Shown: positions 43,987 to 53,886 of the stretch, piece by piece
Numbering within the stretch: the first letter of the stretch is position 1
Layout: each line of letters begins with the position of its first letter
Assembly: GCF_021432385.1 (NCBI RefSeq)
Contig: NZ_JAEACT010000002.1
Coordinates: forward strand, 2,003,501 to 2,067,500
Reading direction: 5' to 3'
Origin: Clostridium hydrogenum
GTDB taxonomy: Bacteria; Bacillota; Clostridia; Clostridiales; Clostridiaceae
DNA length: 64,000 nucleotides
Notes under the pieces: model-generated
Told to the model about the DNA's origin: nothing
What the model saw: only the letters and a program-made list of their open reading frames with translations
The model's database searches: none
Position numbers and translations under genes: made by a program

Positions 43987-44745
43987 ATGGATAAAAATAT
44001 TGGAAAGATCCATTCAATAGAGAGTTTTGGATCTGTTGATGGACCAGGACTTCGTTTTGTTATTTTTTTAAAGGGCTGTTATATGAGATGTCAGTTTTGC
44101 CATAACCCAGATACATGGGATATGGATGGCGGTGAAATAAAAACTGCAGATGAACTTTTGTCTCAAGCTCTTAAATACAAACCTTATTGGAAAAAGGGAG
44201 GCGGAATCACCGTAAGTGGTGGTGAGCCCCTCCTTCAAATTGATTTTCTAATTGAATTCTTTACAAAAGCTAAAGCAAAAGGCGTTCATGTCACGCTTGA
44301 TACTTCTGGAAATCCATTTACAAGGGAGGAACCTTTCTTTAGTAAATTTAATGAGCTTATGAAAGTAACAGATCTTGTAATGCTGGATATTAAACAGATT
44401 AATGAAGCTGAGCATAAAATACTCACAGGACATAGTAATGCAAATATTCTTGATATGGCAAGATATTTATCGGAAATTAATAAACCTGTATGGATTCGTC
44501 ATGTACTTGTACCAGGTGGAAGTGATAATGATGAGCAGCTTACAAAGCTCCATGAATTTATAAGGACTTTGAAAAATGTAGATCGTGTCGAAGTGCTTCC
44601 ATATCATACTCTTGGAACTTTCAAATGGGAACAGCTTGGTATTGATTATCCTTTAAAGGGTGTTGACCCTCCTACTAAAGAGAGAATAGAAAATGCCAAA
44701 AAGCTTCTTCATACAAGTGAATATAATGGATATTTATCACGATAA
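43987..44745 (+). CDS. pflA: Pyruvate formate-lyase-activating enzyme (radical SAM)
   Basis: ATG 43987, 1 bp after the pflB stop, gives 252 residues. The radical-SAM cluster motif C-x3-C-x2-C is GCYMRCQFCHN (Cys31, 35, 38), followed by the SAM-binding GGGITVSGGEPLLQ. It abstracts hydrogen to create the glycyl radical on PflB using reduced flavodoxin or ferredoxin. It is translated from the pflB transcript, with a terminator at 44824-44863. Confidence 0.97.
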   Translation: MDKNIGKIHSIESFGSVDGPGLRFVIFLKGCYMRCQFCHNPDTWDMDGGEIKTADELLSQALKYKPYWKKGGGITVSGGEPLLQIDFLIEFFTKAKAKGVHVTLDTSGNPFTREEPFFSKFNELMKVTDLVMLDIKQINEAEHKILTGHSNANILDMARYLSEINKPVWIRHVLVPGGSDNDEQLTKLHEFIRTLKNVDRVEVLPYHTLGTFKWEQLGIDYPLKGVDPPTKERIENAKKLLHTSEYNGYLSR

Positions 44746-44821
44746 TTTAGGCACATTAAAATAAACAACAGGTCCAAAGTTGCCATGAATATTTTTCATC
44801 GGGCAATGAGACAAATTGACC

Positions 44822-44930
44822 TTAATAAAAGGCACTCAACCCCAAGATTGAATGCCTTTTATTATACCTAAATATTATTTTATTTCTTTAACTCTGCATG
44901 CAATTTCCAACTCAAGCATTACTTTGACGC
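44822..44930 (+). terminator. pflBA terminator; family E repeat copy 2
   Basis: AATAAAAGGCACTCAA and TTGAATGCCTTTTATT form the stem (44824-44863). The following ACCTAAATATTATTTTATTT and TCAAGCATTACT are also found after the copies at 39131 and 46565. Confidence 0.75.
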
Positions 44931-44977
44931 CACTTGTATGAACCTCTAAATTTGTAAGGCTTCTTTGCACAACCTCT

Positions 44978-45988
44978 TCAAAAATCCCTTAAGCTTTCAA
45001 TTGCATTTTTTGCCCACATTGAATCTCTAAATACAGCTCTTCCTACCCCTACAAGATCAGCTTTACCAGAAGAAAGTAACTCTTCAGCAGCCTTGGCATC
45101 TATTATTCCACCAGTTAATATAACAGGTATTGAGACAACTTCCTTAATGGCCTCTGTAATTTCTGAAAAATATCCTTGTTCTTTAGATCCACCTGGAACA
45201 GTATAACCGCATAATCCACCTGATATATCTAATATATCTATTCCTGCTTTTTGGAATTCTACGGCTGCTATTTTGCTATCTTCTATTTTTGTTCCTCCTT
45301 CCATGTAATCACAAGCTCCAAGCCTAAGAAGAACTGGAAATTCATTGCCTACCGCTTCCTTTACAGCTTTTATGACTTCTAGATGAATTTTTATCCTGTC
45401 TAATACATCTCCTCCATATTCATCAGTTCTCTTATTTGTTATTGGTGAATAAAATTGATTTAAAAGATATGAATGAGCAGAATGGATTTCTACACCATCA
45501 AAACCTGCATCTTTTACGCGCTTTGCTGCTGCTTTAAAATTTTCAATTATCTCTTTTATTTCTTCTTTATTAAGTTCTTTTGGAACATCAGTCTTCTTTA
45601 GTGGATTAATTACAGCTGAAGGGCCTACATTCTCATATCCCCCTGTAATATCTACGTTTGTTGCACTTCCTGCGTGATTAATTTGCATTATTGCTTTTGA
45701 ATTATTTTTATGAATAACCTCTGCTAATTTTTTCAAGCCTTCCATATTGCAATCCTCTGCTATAGAAAGCTGCCCTTTACTTGCTCTACCTTGAGGTGTT
45801 ATGTAGCTATGCTCTATAATAATTAAAGATATATAGCCACCTTTAGATTTTTCATTATAATAATCTAGTATTTCCTGACTTACCCTTCCGTTATCTGATT
45901 TTCCAGTTGCCATTGGTGGAAAAACTAATCTATTATTTAAGGCAAGTTTACAGTTATCTAAAGCTTTAATCAAATATGACATTTTCAT
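44978..45988 (-). CDS. Old Yellow Enzyme-family NADH:flavin oxidoreductase
   Basis: 336 residues (ATG 45988; GTG 45991 also possible), single FMN-binding TIM barrel without the FeS/NAD domains of 2,4-dienoyl-CoA reductase. Motifs: RLVFPPMATG at the start, AIMQINHAG, the signature GVEIHSAHSYLLNQFYSP with TNKRTDEYGG, and ILTGGI plus GVGRAVF for phosphate binding. It reduces activated C=C bonds; the natural substrate is unknown. Monocistronic. Confidence 0.9.
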   Translation of the reverse strand: MKMSYLIKALDNCKLALNNRLVFPPMATGKSDNGRVSQEILDYYNEKSKGGYISLIIIEHSYITPQGRASKGQLSIAEDCNMEGLKKLAEVIHKNNSKAIMQINHAGSATNVDITGGYENVGPSAVINPLKKTDVPKELNKEEIKEIIENFKAAAKRVKDAGFDGVEIHSAHSYLLNQFYSPITNKRTDEYGGDVLDRIKIHLEVIKAVKEAVGNEFPVLLRLGACDYMEGGTKIEDSKIAAVEFQKAGIDILDISGGLCGYTVPGGSKEQGYFSEITEAIKEVVSIPVILTGGIIDAKAAEELLSSGKADLVGVGRAVFRDSMWAKNAIESLRDF

Positions 45989-46063
45989 CACTTCTTCTTT
46001 CTTTATTTTATTATATTAATTATACAATTCCACAGTTAATAAGCATAGTAATATCTTCTATTG

Positions 46064-46477
46064 CTAATTCATATTAAAAGAATTACCACCAACGATATTT
46101 GTAAAATCACCTATCTGTTTGTATTGAGTATTTGCATTTACCGTATTACGCGCATCTTCAGAGAAAGGAAACTTCCATCTATCAAAGAATGGTATTAAGT
46201 TGCACCCAGTAACTTTAGATGCTGTTAATACAATATAGTCATATCTCTCCGCATCTGTAGTTGGCAAAGATGCCTTTGGTGCACTTCTTGCTTCAATCAT
46301 CATATTCCTAAAAATTTCAAATCCAAATTTCTGTCGTAACTGATCAAACATAACCAGTCTAAGGAATACATTTGTATCTTGATATTTTTTTGAATTATCG
46401 CAAAAATATTTATTTAATTCTCCATCTGTATAGAAGTTTTCTACCTTATTATTATTTGTTTGAATCAAATCCATCAT
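46064..46477 (-). pseudogene. C-terminal remnant of a putative M60/enhancin-like peptidase
   Basis: 137 codons: FLRLVMFDQLRQKFGFEIFRNM, then YDYIVLTASKVTGCNLIPFF and DRWKFPFSEDARNTV. This is the pattern of the C-terminal helical region of M60/enhancin metallopeptidases, where S-x-x-x-G-x-N-L-x-x-F-F-x-x-W is conserved. There is no HExxH motif, no signal peptide and no good ribosome site. Probably a 3' fragment; family call is moderate. Confidence 0.5.
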
Positions 46478-46564
46478 CTATTCCATTTACATACGTAATT
46501 GTATTTACAATCCATATTTTATGCAAATTCAACCATCCTTACTGAATACATTAAGACTTTTAGA

Positions 46565-46665
46565 CATAATAAAAGCACCCAACCCTAAGATTGAATGCTT
46601 CTTATAATACTTAAATTCTATTTTATTTCTTTAACTCTTCCTACGATTCCGCCCTCAAGCATTAC
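46565..46665 (-). repeat. Family E terminator-like repeat copy 3
   Basis: AATAAAAGCACCCAACCC, AAGATTGAATGCTTCTTATA and downstream TCTATTTTATTTCTTTAACT ... TCAAGCATTACT, as at 44822. It lies at the 3' end of rlmD. Confidence 0.6.
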
Positions 46666-46674
46666 TCTTCTTTC

Positions 46675-48030
46675 TTATTTTCTATAAAGTTTAACAACAG
46701 TTTCTACATGTGGTGTCCCCGGGAACATATCCATAATCTTAACCTTCTCCACAACGTATCCCGCTGCAGCTAAGACATTCAAATCCGTCACAAGGGTTTT
46801 AGGATTGCAAGAAACATAAACTATGTCAGGAGCATTGAATTTTATTACATACTTCATAGCCTCTGGGTGGACTCCTGGTCTTGGTGGATCTAGGATGATG
46901 GCGTCTGGTTTGTCTGTAAGTTCTGTTATGACCTTTGCAACATCACCTGCTATGAAAGTGCAGTTTGTTATACCGTTTAATCCTGCATTTTCCTTAGCTG
47001 CTGCTACAGCCTCTTCAACCAGTTCAATACCTATAACCTTCTTTGCTTTGCTTGAAACAAGCTGACCTATGGTTCCTGTGCCACAGTAAAGGTCAAATAC
47101 AGTCTTGTTTGAGGCATCACCTAGGAACTCAAGTGCGGTGCTGTAGAGCTTTTCTGCACCCTTTGAGTTTGTTTGAAAGAAAGAAAAAGGTGAAATTTTA
47201 AATTTTAAGCCTAAAATATTTTCATATATGTAATCTTGACCAAACAAAACACGAATTTCATCTGCACGTACCATGTCTGCAAGACCATTATTTATAATAT
47301 GGAGAATTCCCTTAAGCGTTCCTTTATAAGTTAAAGCTTTCAATTTTTCTGTGATTTCCTCCATATTAAAATCTTCTTGTGTTGTAGTAACTATACCTAT
47401 TAATATCTCACCAGTGTTTTTTGACTTTCTTACAAGGAGATTTCTTAAATAACCTTCATGCTTCATAACTCTATAGTAAGGCAGATTTTTTTCTCTAAAA
47501 TATTCTAAAACAGTGCTTAAAATAAGTCTGAAATCCTCATCTACAAGTCTGCAAGTATCAGCACTAACTATAGAAAATCCATTGTTTTTTGCATGAAGAC
47601 CAAGGGTTAGTTCTCCCCCCTTCTCCATATCACCAAAGGTATATTCCATTTTATTTCTGTATTCGTATTCTTCTGGACTGCTTAATATTCCTTCATAGTT
47701 AAAGCCGCTTATTTCAGCATTTTTAAATAAATCCAAAACTTGCTTTTCTTTAAGCTGAAGTTCCTTTTCATAGGTTAAAAATTGATATATGCAGCCACCG
47801 CAAAGACCAAATCTTGGGCAAACGGGTTCTATAGCATCAGCTATATTTTCTAGAACTTCGAGAAGTTTAGCCTCAGCATATTCTTTTCTTACTTTAGTAA
47901 TTTTTGCTTTAACTTTTTGGCCAGGCACAGCACCTTTAATATATATTTTTCTATCATTGAACTGTGTCGTTCCCTGTGCTGGAAATTCTATATCATCAAT
48001 TAAAAAATCTCTTATTTCATTTCTTCTCAT
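46675..48030 (-). CDS. 23S rRNA (uracil-5-)-methyltransferase, RlmD/TrmA family
   Basis: 451 residues. N-terminal TRAM-type RNA-binding domain, then a 4Fe-4S motif ([14 protein letters not shown]), the RNA-fold domain, and a class I methyltransferase: [32 protein letters not shown] (SAM), IILDPPRPG, and catalytic VSCNPKTL. It methylates a uracil C5 in rRNA (U1939/U747 type); which position is not decidable. A GAGGT site precedes the ATG. Confidence 0.92.
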   Translation of the reverse strand: MRRNEIRDFLIDDIEFPAQGTTQFNDRKIYIKGAVPGQKVKAKITKVRKEYAEAKLLEVLENIADAIEPVCPRFGLCGGCIYQFLTYEKELQLKEKQVLDLFKNAEISGFNYEGILSSPEEYEYRNKMEYTFGDMEKGGELTLGLHAKNNGFSIVSADTCRLVDEDFRLILSTVLEYFREKNLPYYRVMKHEGYLRNLLVRKSKNTGEILIGIVTTTQEDFNMEEITEKLKALTYKGTLKGILHIINNGLADMVRADEIRVLFGQDYIYENILGLKFKISPFSFFQTNSKGAEKLYSTALEFLGDASNKTVFDLYCGTGTIGQLVSSKAKKVIGIELVEEAVAAAKENAGLNGITNCTFIAGDVAKVITELTDKPDAIILDPPRPGVHPEAMKYVIKFNAPDIVYVSCNPKTLVTDLNVLAAAGYVVEKVKIMDMFPGTPHVETVVKLYRK

Positions 48031-48048
48031 TATATAATTACCTCTGAA

Positions 48049-48402
48049 CTATTTTATTTTTGATAATTTAAGTTCTGAAAATTTGTTTCCAAATGTAGCA
48101 CTTTTCTTTAAACTTAGCATTATAAGATTGTATAATACAGTAACTACAGCATAAATAATGAAATACATGCCTAAAGGATTAGTTACATAACTGTAAAATA
48201 CATTTTTAAGTATAAAGCCAACTAATAAAAGAAGTATTCCTGATATTGCTAAAGTAATAACTTCATCTATTAATACTGAAGAGAATACTCTAACAAATGG
48301 AATTTTATCACTTGCTACTTCTATATTTTGCTCAACTTCTTTTGATTCCAACGCTTTATCGTCAACTTTTTCTTCTAAATTTTTATTATTTTCTTCTGAC
48401 AT
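48049..48402 (-). CDS. RDD-like small membrane protein
   Basis: ATG 48402 follows GGGAGGAATAATA; 117 residues. Acidic N-terminal 30 residues, then VRVFSSVLIDEVITLAISGILLLLVGFIL and a second membrane hairpin (GMYFIIYAVVTVLYNLIML). The R-x4-[IL]-D pattern at the first helix resembles RDD proteins. It lies directly upstream of rlmD, probably the same operon. Function unknown. Confidence 0.6.
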   Translation of the reverse strand: MSEENNKNLEEKVDDKALESKEVEQNIEVASDKIPFVRVFSSVLIDEVITLAISGILLLLVGFILKNVFYSYVTNPLGMYFIIYAVVTVLYNLIMLSLKKSATFGNKFSELKLSKIK

Positions 48403-48628
48403 TATTATTCCTCCCACGTATAATAAAATATAATGACACATACCTATTATGCACTAATGAGCCTTGTATGTAAATACTGTTAATAAATAATTTACTTTAT
48501 ATTTAAACTTGAAAATGTGTCTAAATTTATCTATAATTATGAGAATCGGGTATTTTGATATATTGATTCTGTTTTTTAACAAAGATATATCCAATACTCC
48601 TTATAATCTTATGTTTTGGGGGCTCATT

Positions 48629-50539
48629 ATGAATAATCGTTTTTCTAATTTTTTTTCTAAATTTAATTTTAAAGGTTTTCTCTTGTTTATAAAAAATTTT
48701 TTTCTTAACAATATAGATATAATATTATTTTTAATATTAGCAACTGTAAAGCTTTTAAACTTTGATGAATATTTATCACCTTATCCTTTCAAATATAAGC
48801 TTGTTATCAAACCTCTTGTTGCCTCTATTGTATGTATTATTGCAATTTCCTTTTTATTTAAAAACAAGGCTAGAACAACATTTCTTTACATATTTGATAT
48901 TGTAATAAGTCTCTTCATAATAGCTGATATGGTTTACTATAGATATTTTAAAGATCTTATTTCCATAGGCGTTATAAGAAATGGTGTAATGCTTGGTGGA
49001 GTAAAATCAAGTGTTTCTGATTTGATAAAATTAAAAGACTTTACATATTTGCTTGATGTTTTAATTTTTATCCCTTTATTTATGCTGTACAAAAAACACA
49101 AAAGGAATCAATTATCTTTTATTAAAAGATTTGCCTTATTTGCAGTAGTTTTGGCCGTAAGCATTTATGTAGACGGCTACCAAATGTATAAGATGTCAAT
49201 TGATCAGCCGGGACTTTTAACTACAATGTATAACCGCGTATATATTTCTAGATTTTTAGGTAATTTAGATTACCATGCACTTGATATCTACAATGCTGCT
49301 GCAACCAAGTTAAAAAGTTTTAAAATGCTGCCAAATGATGAGCAAAAAAGCATTCAAACCTCCCTTGCTAGAAATACAAATTTATCTACCCAAAATATGG
49401 CTGGTATAGGAAAAGGTAAAAATCTAATAATGATTCAAGTTGAGGCACTTCAGCAATTTGTAATTAATGCAAAGGTTGATGGACAAGAAATTACCCCAAA
49501 TCTAAATAGATGGGTTAATAAATCCTTGTATTTTGATAATTTCTTTTACCAGGTAGCTGCTGGCAACACTTCCGATGCAGAATTTTTAACAAATAATTCT
49601 CTTTATCCTGCTGCTTCAGGTGCTGCTTATAATTTATACGCTGGAAATACTTATAGTTCAATGGCTAAGGAATTTGACGATAAAAATTACTATACCGCAG
49701 CACTTCATGGTTATAGAGAAAGTTTTTGGAATAGAAATGTTATGTATAAAGCTGAAAAATTTGATGACTTTTACGGTGAAAAATCCTATAAAATAAATGA
49801 AACTGTTGGTCTTGGTTTGAGTGATAAATCCTTTTTAAATCAAGCAATGGAAAAAATGCAAAAGTTCTCCCAGCCATATTTTTCTTTTTTAATAACTTTA
49901 AGCAGCCATTATCCATATGATGATGTGAAAGGTTATGGTGATTTCAACGTTGGTGATTTAGAAGGAACTCTTACTGGTAACTATTTAAAAGGAATTCATT
50001 ATGCCGATGCACAGCTTGGTACGTTTCTTGACAAACTTGAGAAAAACGGAATGCTTGATAACTCTATTGTTGTGCTTTATGGAGATCATTATGCAATACC
50101 AAAGGACCACATAAACGAACTTTACAGCTTTGAACATATAAATAATCCTACTGATTTAGATTGGTATGAACTTCAAAAGGTTCCAATGTTTATACATTTT
50201 CCAAAGGATGCCTACAAGGGCGTAAATCATAAATATTCAGGACAAATTGATGTATATCCAACAGTTGCAAACATGTTTAATTTACCTAAAAACTATATGC
50301 TTGGAAATGATTTATTCAATACCTCAAATAAACCTATAATATTTAGAAATGGTTCATTTACAGACGGAACTACTTTTTACGTATCCTGGACCAATACCTA
50401 TTACGATATTAAATCTGGAAAACAAATCAGTGAAACTAAAGATTTAAAAGCAAAAAAATCGCAAGTACTATCAAATCTTCAGTACTCTGACGATATATTA
50501 AATCATAATCTTTTAAGAAAATACTTAAGGAAAAAATAA
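48629..50539 (+). CDS. LTA synthase-family sulfatase (phosphoglycerol transferase-like)
   Basis: ATG 48629 with GGGGG upstream gives 636 residues. Five N-terminal membrane helices (about 25-190) and an extracellular sulfatase-fold domain from about 265: LIMIQVEALQQF (metal Glu), AGNTSDAEFLTNNSLYP with the nucleophile Thr, and VVLYGDHYAIPKD (metal Asp/His). This fits LtaS-type enzymes that polymerise glycerol-phosphate, or related teichoic or glycolipid modifiers. It sits at the cell membrane. The next gene, TauE-like, is 59 bp downstream. Confidence 0.88.
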   Translation: MNNRFSNFFSKFNFKGFLLFIKNFFLNNIDIILFLILATVKLLNFDEYLSPYPFKYKLVIKPLVASIVCIIAISFLFKNKARTTFLYIFDIVISLFIIADMVYYRYFKDLISIGVIRNGVMLGGVKSSVSDLIKLKDFTYLLDVLIFIPLFMLYKKHKRNQLSFIKRFALFAVVLAVSIYVDGYQMYKMSIDQPGLLTTMYNRVYISRFLGNLDYHALDIYNAAATKLKSFKMLPNDEQKSIQTSLARNTNLSTQNMAGIGKGKNLIMIQVEALQQFVINAKVDGQEITPNLNRWVNKSLYFDNFFYQVAAGNTSDAEFLTNNSLYPAASGAAYNLYAGNTYSSMAKEFDDKNYYTAALHGYRESFWNRNVMYKAEKFDDFYGEKSYKINETVGLGLSDKSFLNQAMEKMQKFSQPYFSFLITLSSHYPYDDVKGYGDFNVGDLEGTLTGNYLKGIHYADAQLGTFLDKLEKNGMLDNSIVVLYGDHYAIPKDHINELYSFEHINNPTDLDWYELQKVPMFIHFPKDAYKGVNHKYSGQIDVYPTVANMFNLPKNYMLGNDLFNTSNKPIIFRNGSFTDGTTFYVSWTNTYYDIKSGKQISETKDLKAKKSQVLSNLQYSDDILNHNLLRKYLRKK

Positions 50540-50598
50540 TTAGTAAGCTTACGTGATGCTTCTTTGCATTAGCTTCTAACTAATTAGGGGGACTATAG

Positions 50599-51399
50599 TT
50601 GAATTACTTTATCAATTTGTTATCTTTAAACCATACAAAAATATCCCTTACAGTTATTTTATTTCTTTTTGTTGCATGCTTACTAGCTGCAGCAGTTGAT
50701 TCTATCGCTGGTGGCGGAGGGCTCATAAGTTTACCCGCCTTTATACTATGTGGAATACCCTCGCATATAGCTTTAGGTACAAATAAATTTTCCTCAACCT
50801 CTGGAACTACTGTGAGCAGCTTTACTTATTATAAAAATGGCAAAGTAACCTTAAAGCTTTTAAAATACCTTATACCATTTTCCTTTATTGGCGCGGCTTT
50901 AGGCGTTTATACTGTACTTAAAATTGATCAAAATATAATAAAGGTAATAGTTCTTTTTCTTATTTTATTCGTAGGCATTTACAGTTTATTTTCAAAGAAA
51001 TTAGGAATTGAAGATAATTTTAAAGGACTTAATAAGAAGAGTATACTTTGCGGAATGTTGTTAGCATTTTGTTTAGGCTTTTATGATGGTTTTTTCGGTC
51101 CTGGTACAGGCTCCTTTTTAATATTTGGATTTATAAAAATCTATGGTTTTGACTATATAAATGCAAGTGGAAATTCAAAAATACTAAATTTAACAAGCAA
51201 TATAACTGCTTTAATTTTATTTGCAATCCATGGTCAGATATATTTCGGCATAGGTATAATTACAGCCACAGCTATGATTATAGGTGCTAATTTAGGCACC
51301 CGTTTGGCATTAAAAAAAGGCACTAAACTTGTAAAGCCTATATTTATATCAATGTCCTTATGCGTGGCATTAAAAATGCTGTATGGACTGTTTTTTTAG
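50599..51399 (+). CDS. TauE/SafE family sulfite exporter-like membrane protein
   Basis: TTG 50599 after AGGGGGA, 266 residues, about eight membrane segments. Family motifs: AAAVDSIAGGGGLISLPAFIL in the first repeat, LGTNKFSSTSGT, and FYDGFFGPGTGSFLIF with GNSKILNLTSNI in the second repeat, reflecting the internal duplication. Likely exports sulfite, sulfoacetate or similar anions; substrate unknown. Followed by the long palindrome at 51479. Confidence 0.88.
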   Translation: MNYFINLLSLNHTKISLTVILFLFVACLLAAAVDSIAGGGGLISLPAFILCGIPSHIALGTNKFSSTSGTTVSSFTYYKNGKVTLKLLKYLIPFSFIGAALGVYTVLKIDQNIIKVIVLFLILFVGIYSLFSKKLGIEDNFKGLNKKSILCGMLLAFCLGFYDGFFGPGTGSFLIFGFIKIYGFDYINASGNSKILNLTSNITALILFAIHGQIYFGIGIITATAMIIGANLGTRLALKKGTKLVKPIFISMSLCVALKMLYGLFF

Positions 51400-51478
51400 C
51401 ACTAAACAAAATAATAAGTTTTTGTACTACACTTTTGTTTAAGGAAGTTTTTAACTGTAAATTTTGTAATACAAATTT

Positions 51479-51814
51479 ATTTAAACATTGCACAGAAATA
51501 AAGATGCAGTGAAACTATCAAGATAACATGGGACAGGTGCGTTAAAAAAATGATGTGGTATACGAGTGTCGAAGAAATATTTTAAATAAAATTGTATAAA
51601 ACTTAGTGGGGAATTTTTTGAAAACTTTAGAACTTTCAATTGTTTGAGCTTCCTCTCAGCGAGTTATTGAAAGTTCTTAAGTTTTCAGAAAATTTGCCAC
51701 TTAGTTTTATTAATTTTATTTAAGATTTCGAGATACTCGTAGACCACATCATTTTTAATGTACCTGTCCCATGTTATTTGATTTTGCACTACACTTTATT
51801 TGGCAATGTTTAAT
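51479..51814. repeat. Family C giant imperfect palindrome, copy 1
   Basis: Two arms of about 150 bp (TTTAAACATTGC ... TTCAATTG and its near-complement ending CAATGTTTAA) meet at the loop TTTGAGCTTCCTCTCAGCGAGT. Inner parts such as ATAACATGGGACAGGT and ATGATGTGGT are present in both arms. It lies exactly between convergent genes, ending 3 bp before the stop of the gene at 51817. Confidence 0.8.
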
Positions 51815-51816
51815 TT

Positions 51817-52965
51817 TTACTGTTTTGCGTACCACTTATTGATAACCTTAGTACTTTCACTACTTGGATAGTACATCTTATCACTCCCGTGTTCACCTAC
51901 AGCAAATATAGAGAAACCTAAGAACCACTTTTCACCTTCAAACATTCTTCTATAGGCTTCAAAACAATTTGCCTGTTCTTGTCCATCAACTACTTCTTTT
52001 CTTTCCTCTACTTTTCCATTTACATATAGTTTTTTAGTTAATGAAGGATTCCATGGCTGAATTGAAGCTCCTGTTTCTCTTGGGAAGCCAAGTTCACCAA
52101 AGAATATTGGTTTATTCCATTTTGTATTAAAATTTTTAATTTCCTGTTTAACATTTTGATTTCTATAGTAAATTTGAGTACTTGATATTGCATTCATTAA
52201 ATTTTCCACAGAATTCCTATCTTTGTCTGTAAGCTCAAAATATGCAGCAATACTAATAAAATCCACCTTTGAAAACAACTTATTATTAAGCTTTTTTTCA
52301 TAAGCTTTTTGAGTATTTTTATCCCAAGAAGCTGTAACCCAATAAGAGGTTCTATAGGTAACAAGACCCTTATAATATTTTCTAACATAGTCAATTACAT
52401 CACACCAATAGTTGTCCGCATACTCCATATTCACATAATTTGAAGCTACATTTAAAGCATCAACATGATACGGCACTGCTATATCATCAATTAGTCTTTT
52501 AAGAACTACTGTCTTCCAGTTCCAAAAGAAACTATTTATACTTGTAGGTTTCCATTCAGTTTCATATAAAGTTCCATTTGCTATCCATGGGTAAGGTTCC
52601 AAAAGGACATTTATACCCTTTTTATTTAATTTTTTTATAAGTTTTATTGCTTTCTGCTCACTTTCATAATTCACAGTCATTTTATCTGATTTTAAATCCT
52701 TAATATCTACAACAACCGGAACATTTACAGTATTAAGATGAAATTTATCTACGTCTTCTAATACTTGTTCAATTTTATAATCTGTAGAAAGATTTCCAGA
52801 TTTAATTTTGCTTTTAAAGTCCTTATTTAGAGTCTTACCTTCCATCTTATTTATTTGCTTATTAACACTGCCTCTAATATCTGGATTTTTTAAACTTAAA
52901 ATTATTACAATTGAAATTACTACTATTAAAGCTAAAAACACTGCAAATTTCTTTATTTTAATCAT
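51817..52965 (-). CDS. GH113-like glycoside hydrolase with N-terminal membrane anchor
   Basis: 382 residues. An N-terminal anchor (FAVFLALIVVISIVIILSL) places the enzyme outside the membrane. The rest is a TIM barrel with NTVNVPVVVDIKDL, INVLLEPYPWIANG, VDALNVASNYVNMEY and IFFGELGFPRETG; the acidic residues near strands 4 and 7 (NVAS-N-Y-V-N-M-E and FGE-LG) are the probable catalytic pair. This resembles GH113-type mannanase proteins widespread in clostridia. Substrate not certain. Confidence 0.8.
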   Translation of the reverse strand: MIKIKKFAVFLALIVVISIVIILSLKNPDIRGSVNKQINKMEGKTLNKDFKSKIKSGNLSTDYKIEQVLEDVDKFHLNTVNVPVVVDIKDLKSDKMTVNYESEQKAIKLIKKLNKKGINVLLEPYPWIANGTLYETEWKPTSINSFFWNWKTVVLKRLIDDIAVPYHVDALNVASNYVNMEYADNYWCDVIDYVRKYYKGLVTYRTSYWVTASWDKNTQKAYEKKLNNKLFSKVDFISIAAYFELTDKDRNSVENLMNAISSTQIYYRNQNVKQEIKNFNTKWNKPIFFGELGFPRETGASIQPWNPSLTKKLYVNGKVEERKEVVDGQEQANCFEAYRRMFEGEKWFLGFSIFAVGEHGSDKMYYPSSESTKVINKWYAKQ

Positions 52966-52984
52966 TAAAACGCCTTCCCTTTTT

Positions 52985-53752
52985 CTAAAAATAACATTCT
53001 ACGCACTTTCTTATTATATTACAATTAATTTCATTACTATCCTTTTTACCAATATTGCATTGGTCCTGTAAATTTGAACATGTTGAAATTCCAAGCCCAA
53101 CTTCTTCAAATAATGAGGAAATATTAGAAATCTTGCCAAGAGCTATAAAATTTTTTATATTCCATTTTTTCTTTTCAGCTAAGTATCTTAATGCCTTTAC
53201 TTTATCGATTTTAGGCATAAATTGAACAATGTATTTATCACGAATACGTAGATAACAATCTAAATCATTATTAGAAGTATAATCAAACAATTTTGTTTTT
53301 ACTTCATCACTTGAAATATGCATTATAACTTCATTAACAATTGAACATTGACATAAGCTTTCATCATTTAAAACAAATTTCTGTAATGCCAAAGACCATT
53401 TATCATATTTTATTTCTCCACTGCTTGTCATTAAACTTATTGAAACATTATTTTCATTAGCCCAACTACAAAGTATTTTTACAGTTCTTAGCGGCAAATG
53501 AAAATTAAAATTAAATTCTACTTCAAAAGGTGAATAAACCGCTGCACCTTCCTTGATAATAGCCGGCTCTATTATATTAAAACGTTCAATTACTCTTTTA
53601 GCATATTCCTTATCATTTTCTGTACAAATAATAACAGGTATATTTCTGCTTGTTAATGACTTAATAGCTTTTATATCTTCTAAATGCTTGTCTTCATTTT
53701 CAGCATTAAATATACTATTATCTATATCTATTACTAATCCATCATATCTCAT
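52985..53752 (-). CDS. HAD-superfamily hydrolase (Cof-like)
   Basis: ATG 53752 follows AGGGAG and gives 255 residues. Motif I is VIDIDNSIFN (D-x-D, with N-S in place of the usual G-T), motif II lies near VIICTEND, motif III is the Lys in KVKALRYL, and motif IV is IALGKISNISSLFEEVGLG, where the usual G-D-x-x-N-D is replaced. The degenerate motif IV makes full phosphatase activity doubtful. It lies just upstream of the GH113-like gene. Confidence 0.72.
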   Translation of the reverse strand: MRYDGLVIDIDNSIFNAENEDKHLEDIKAIKSLTSRNIPVIICTENDKEYAKRVIERFNIIEPAIIKEGAAVYSPFEVEFNFNFHLPLRTVKILCSWANENNVSISLMTSSGEIKYDKWSLALQKFVLNDESLCQCSIVNEVIMHISSDEVKTKLFDYTSNNDLDCYLRIRDKYIVQFMPKIDKVKALRYLAEKKKWNIKNFIALGKISNISSLFEEVGLGISTCSNLQDQCNIGKKDSNEINCNIIRKCVECYF

Positions 53753-53886
53753 TGTAAAAATCTCCCTCAAATTAGAGTAATATTCCACATGCAACTAAAG
53801 GAAAACCAAAGTGAAATTAGTTTCAAATTTCACAATGGTATATCTTCATAATAATCTATGTTTTAACCTTAGCAGCTTAACTATTC

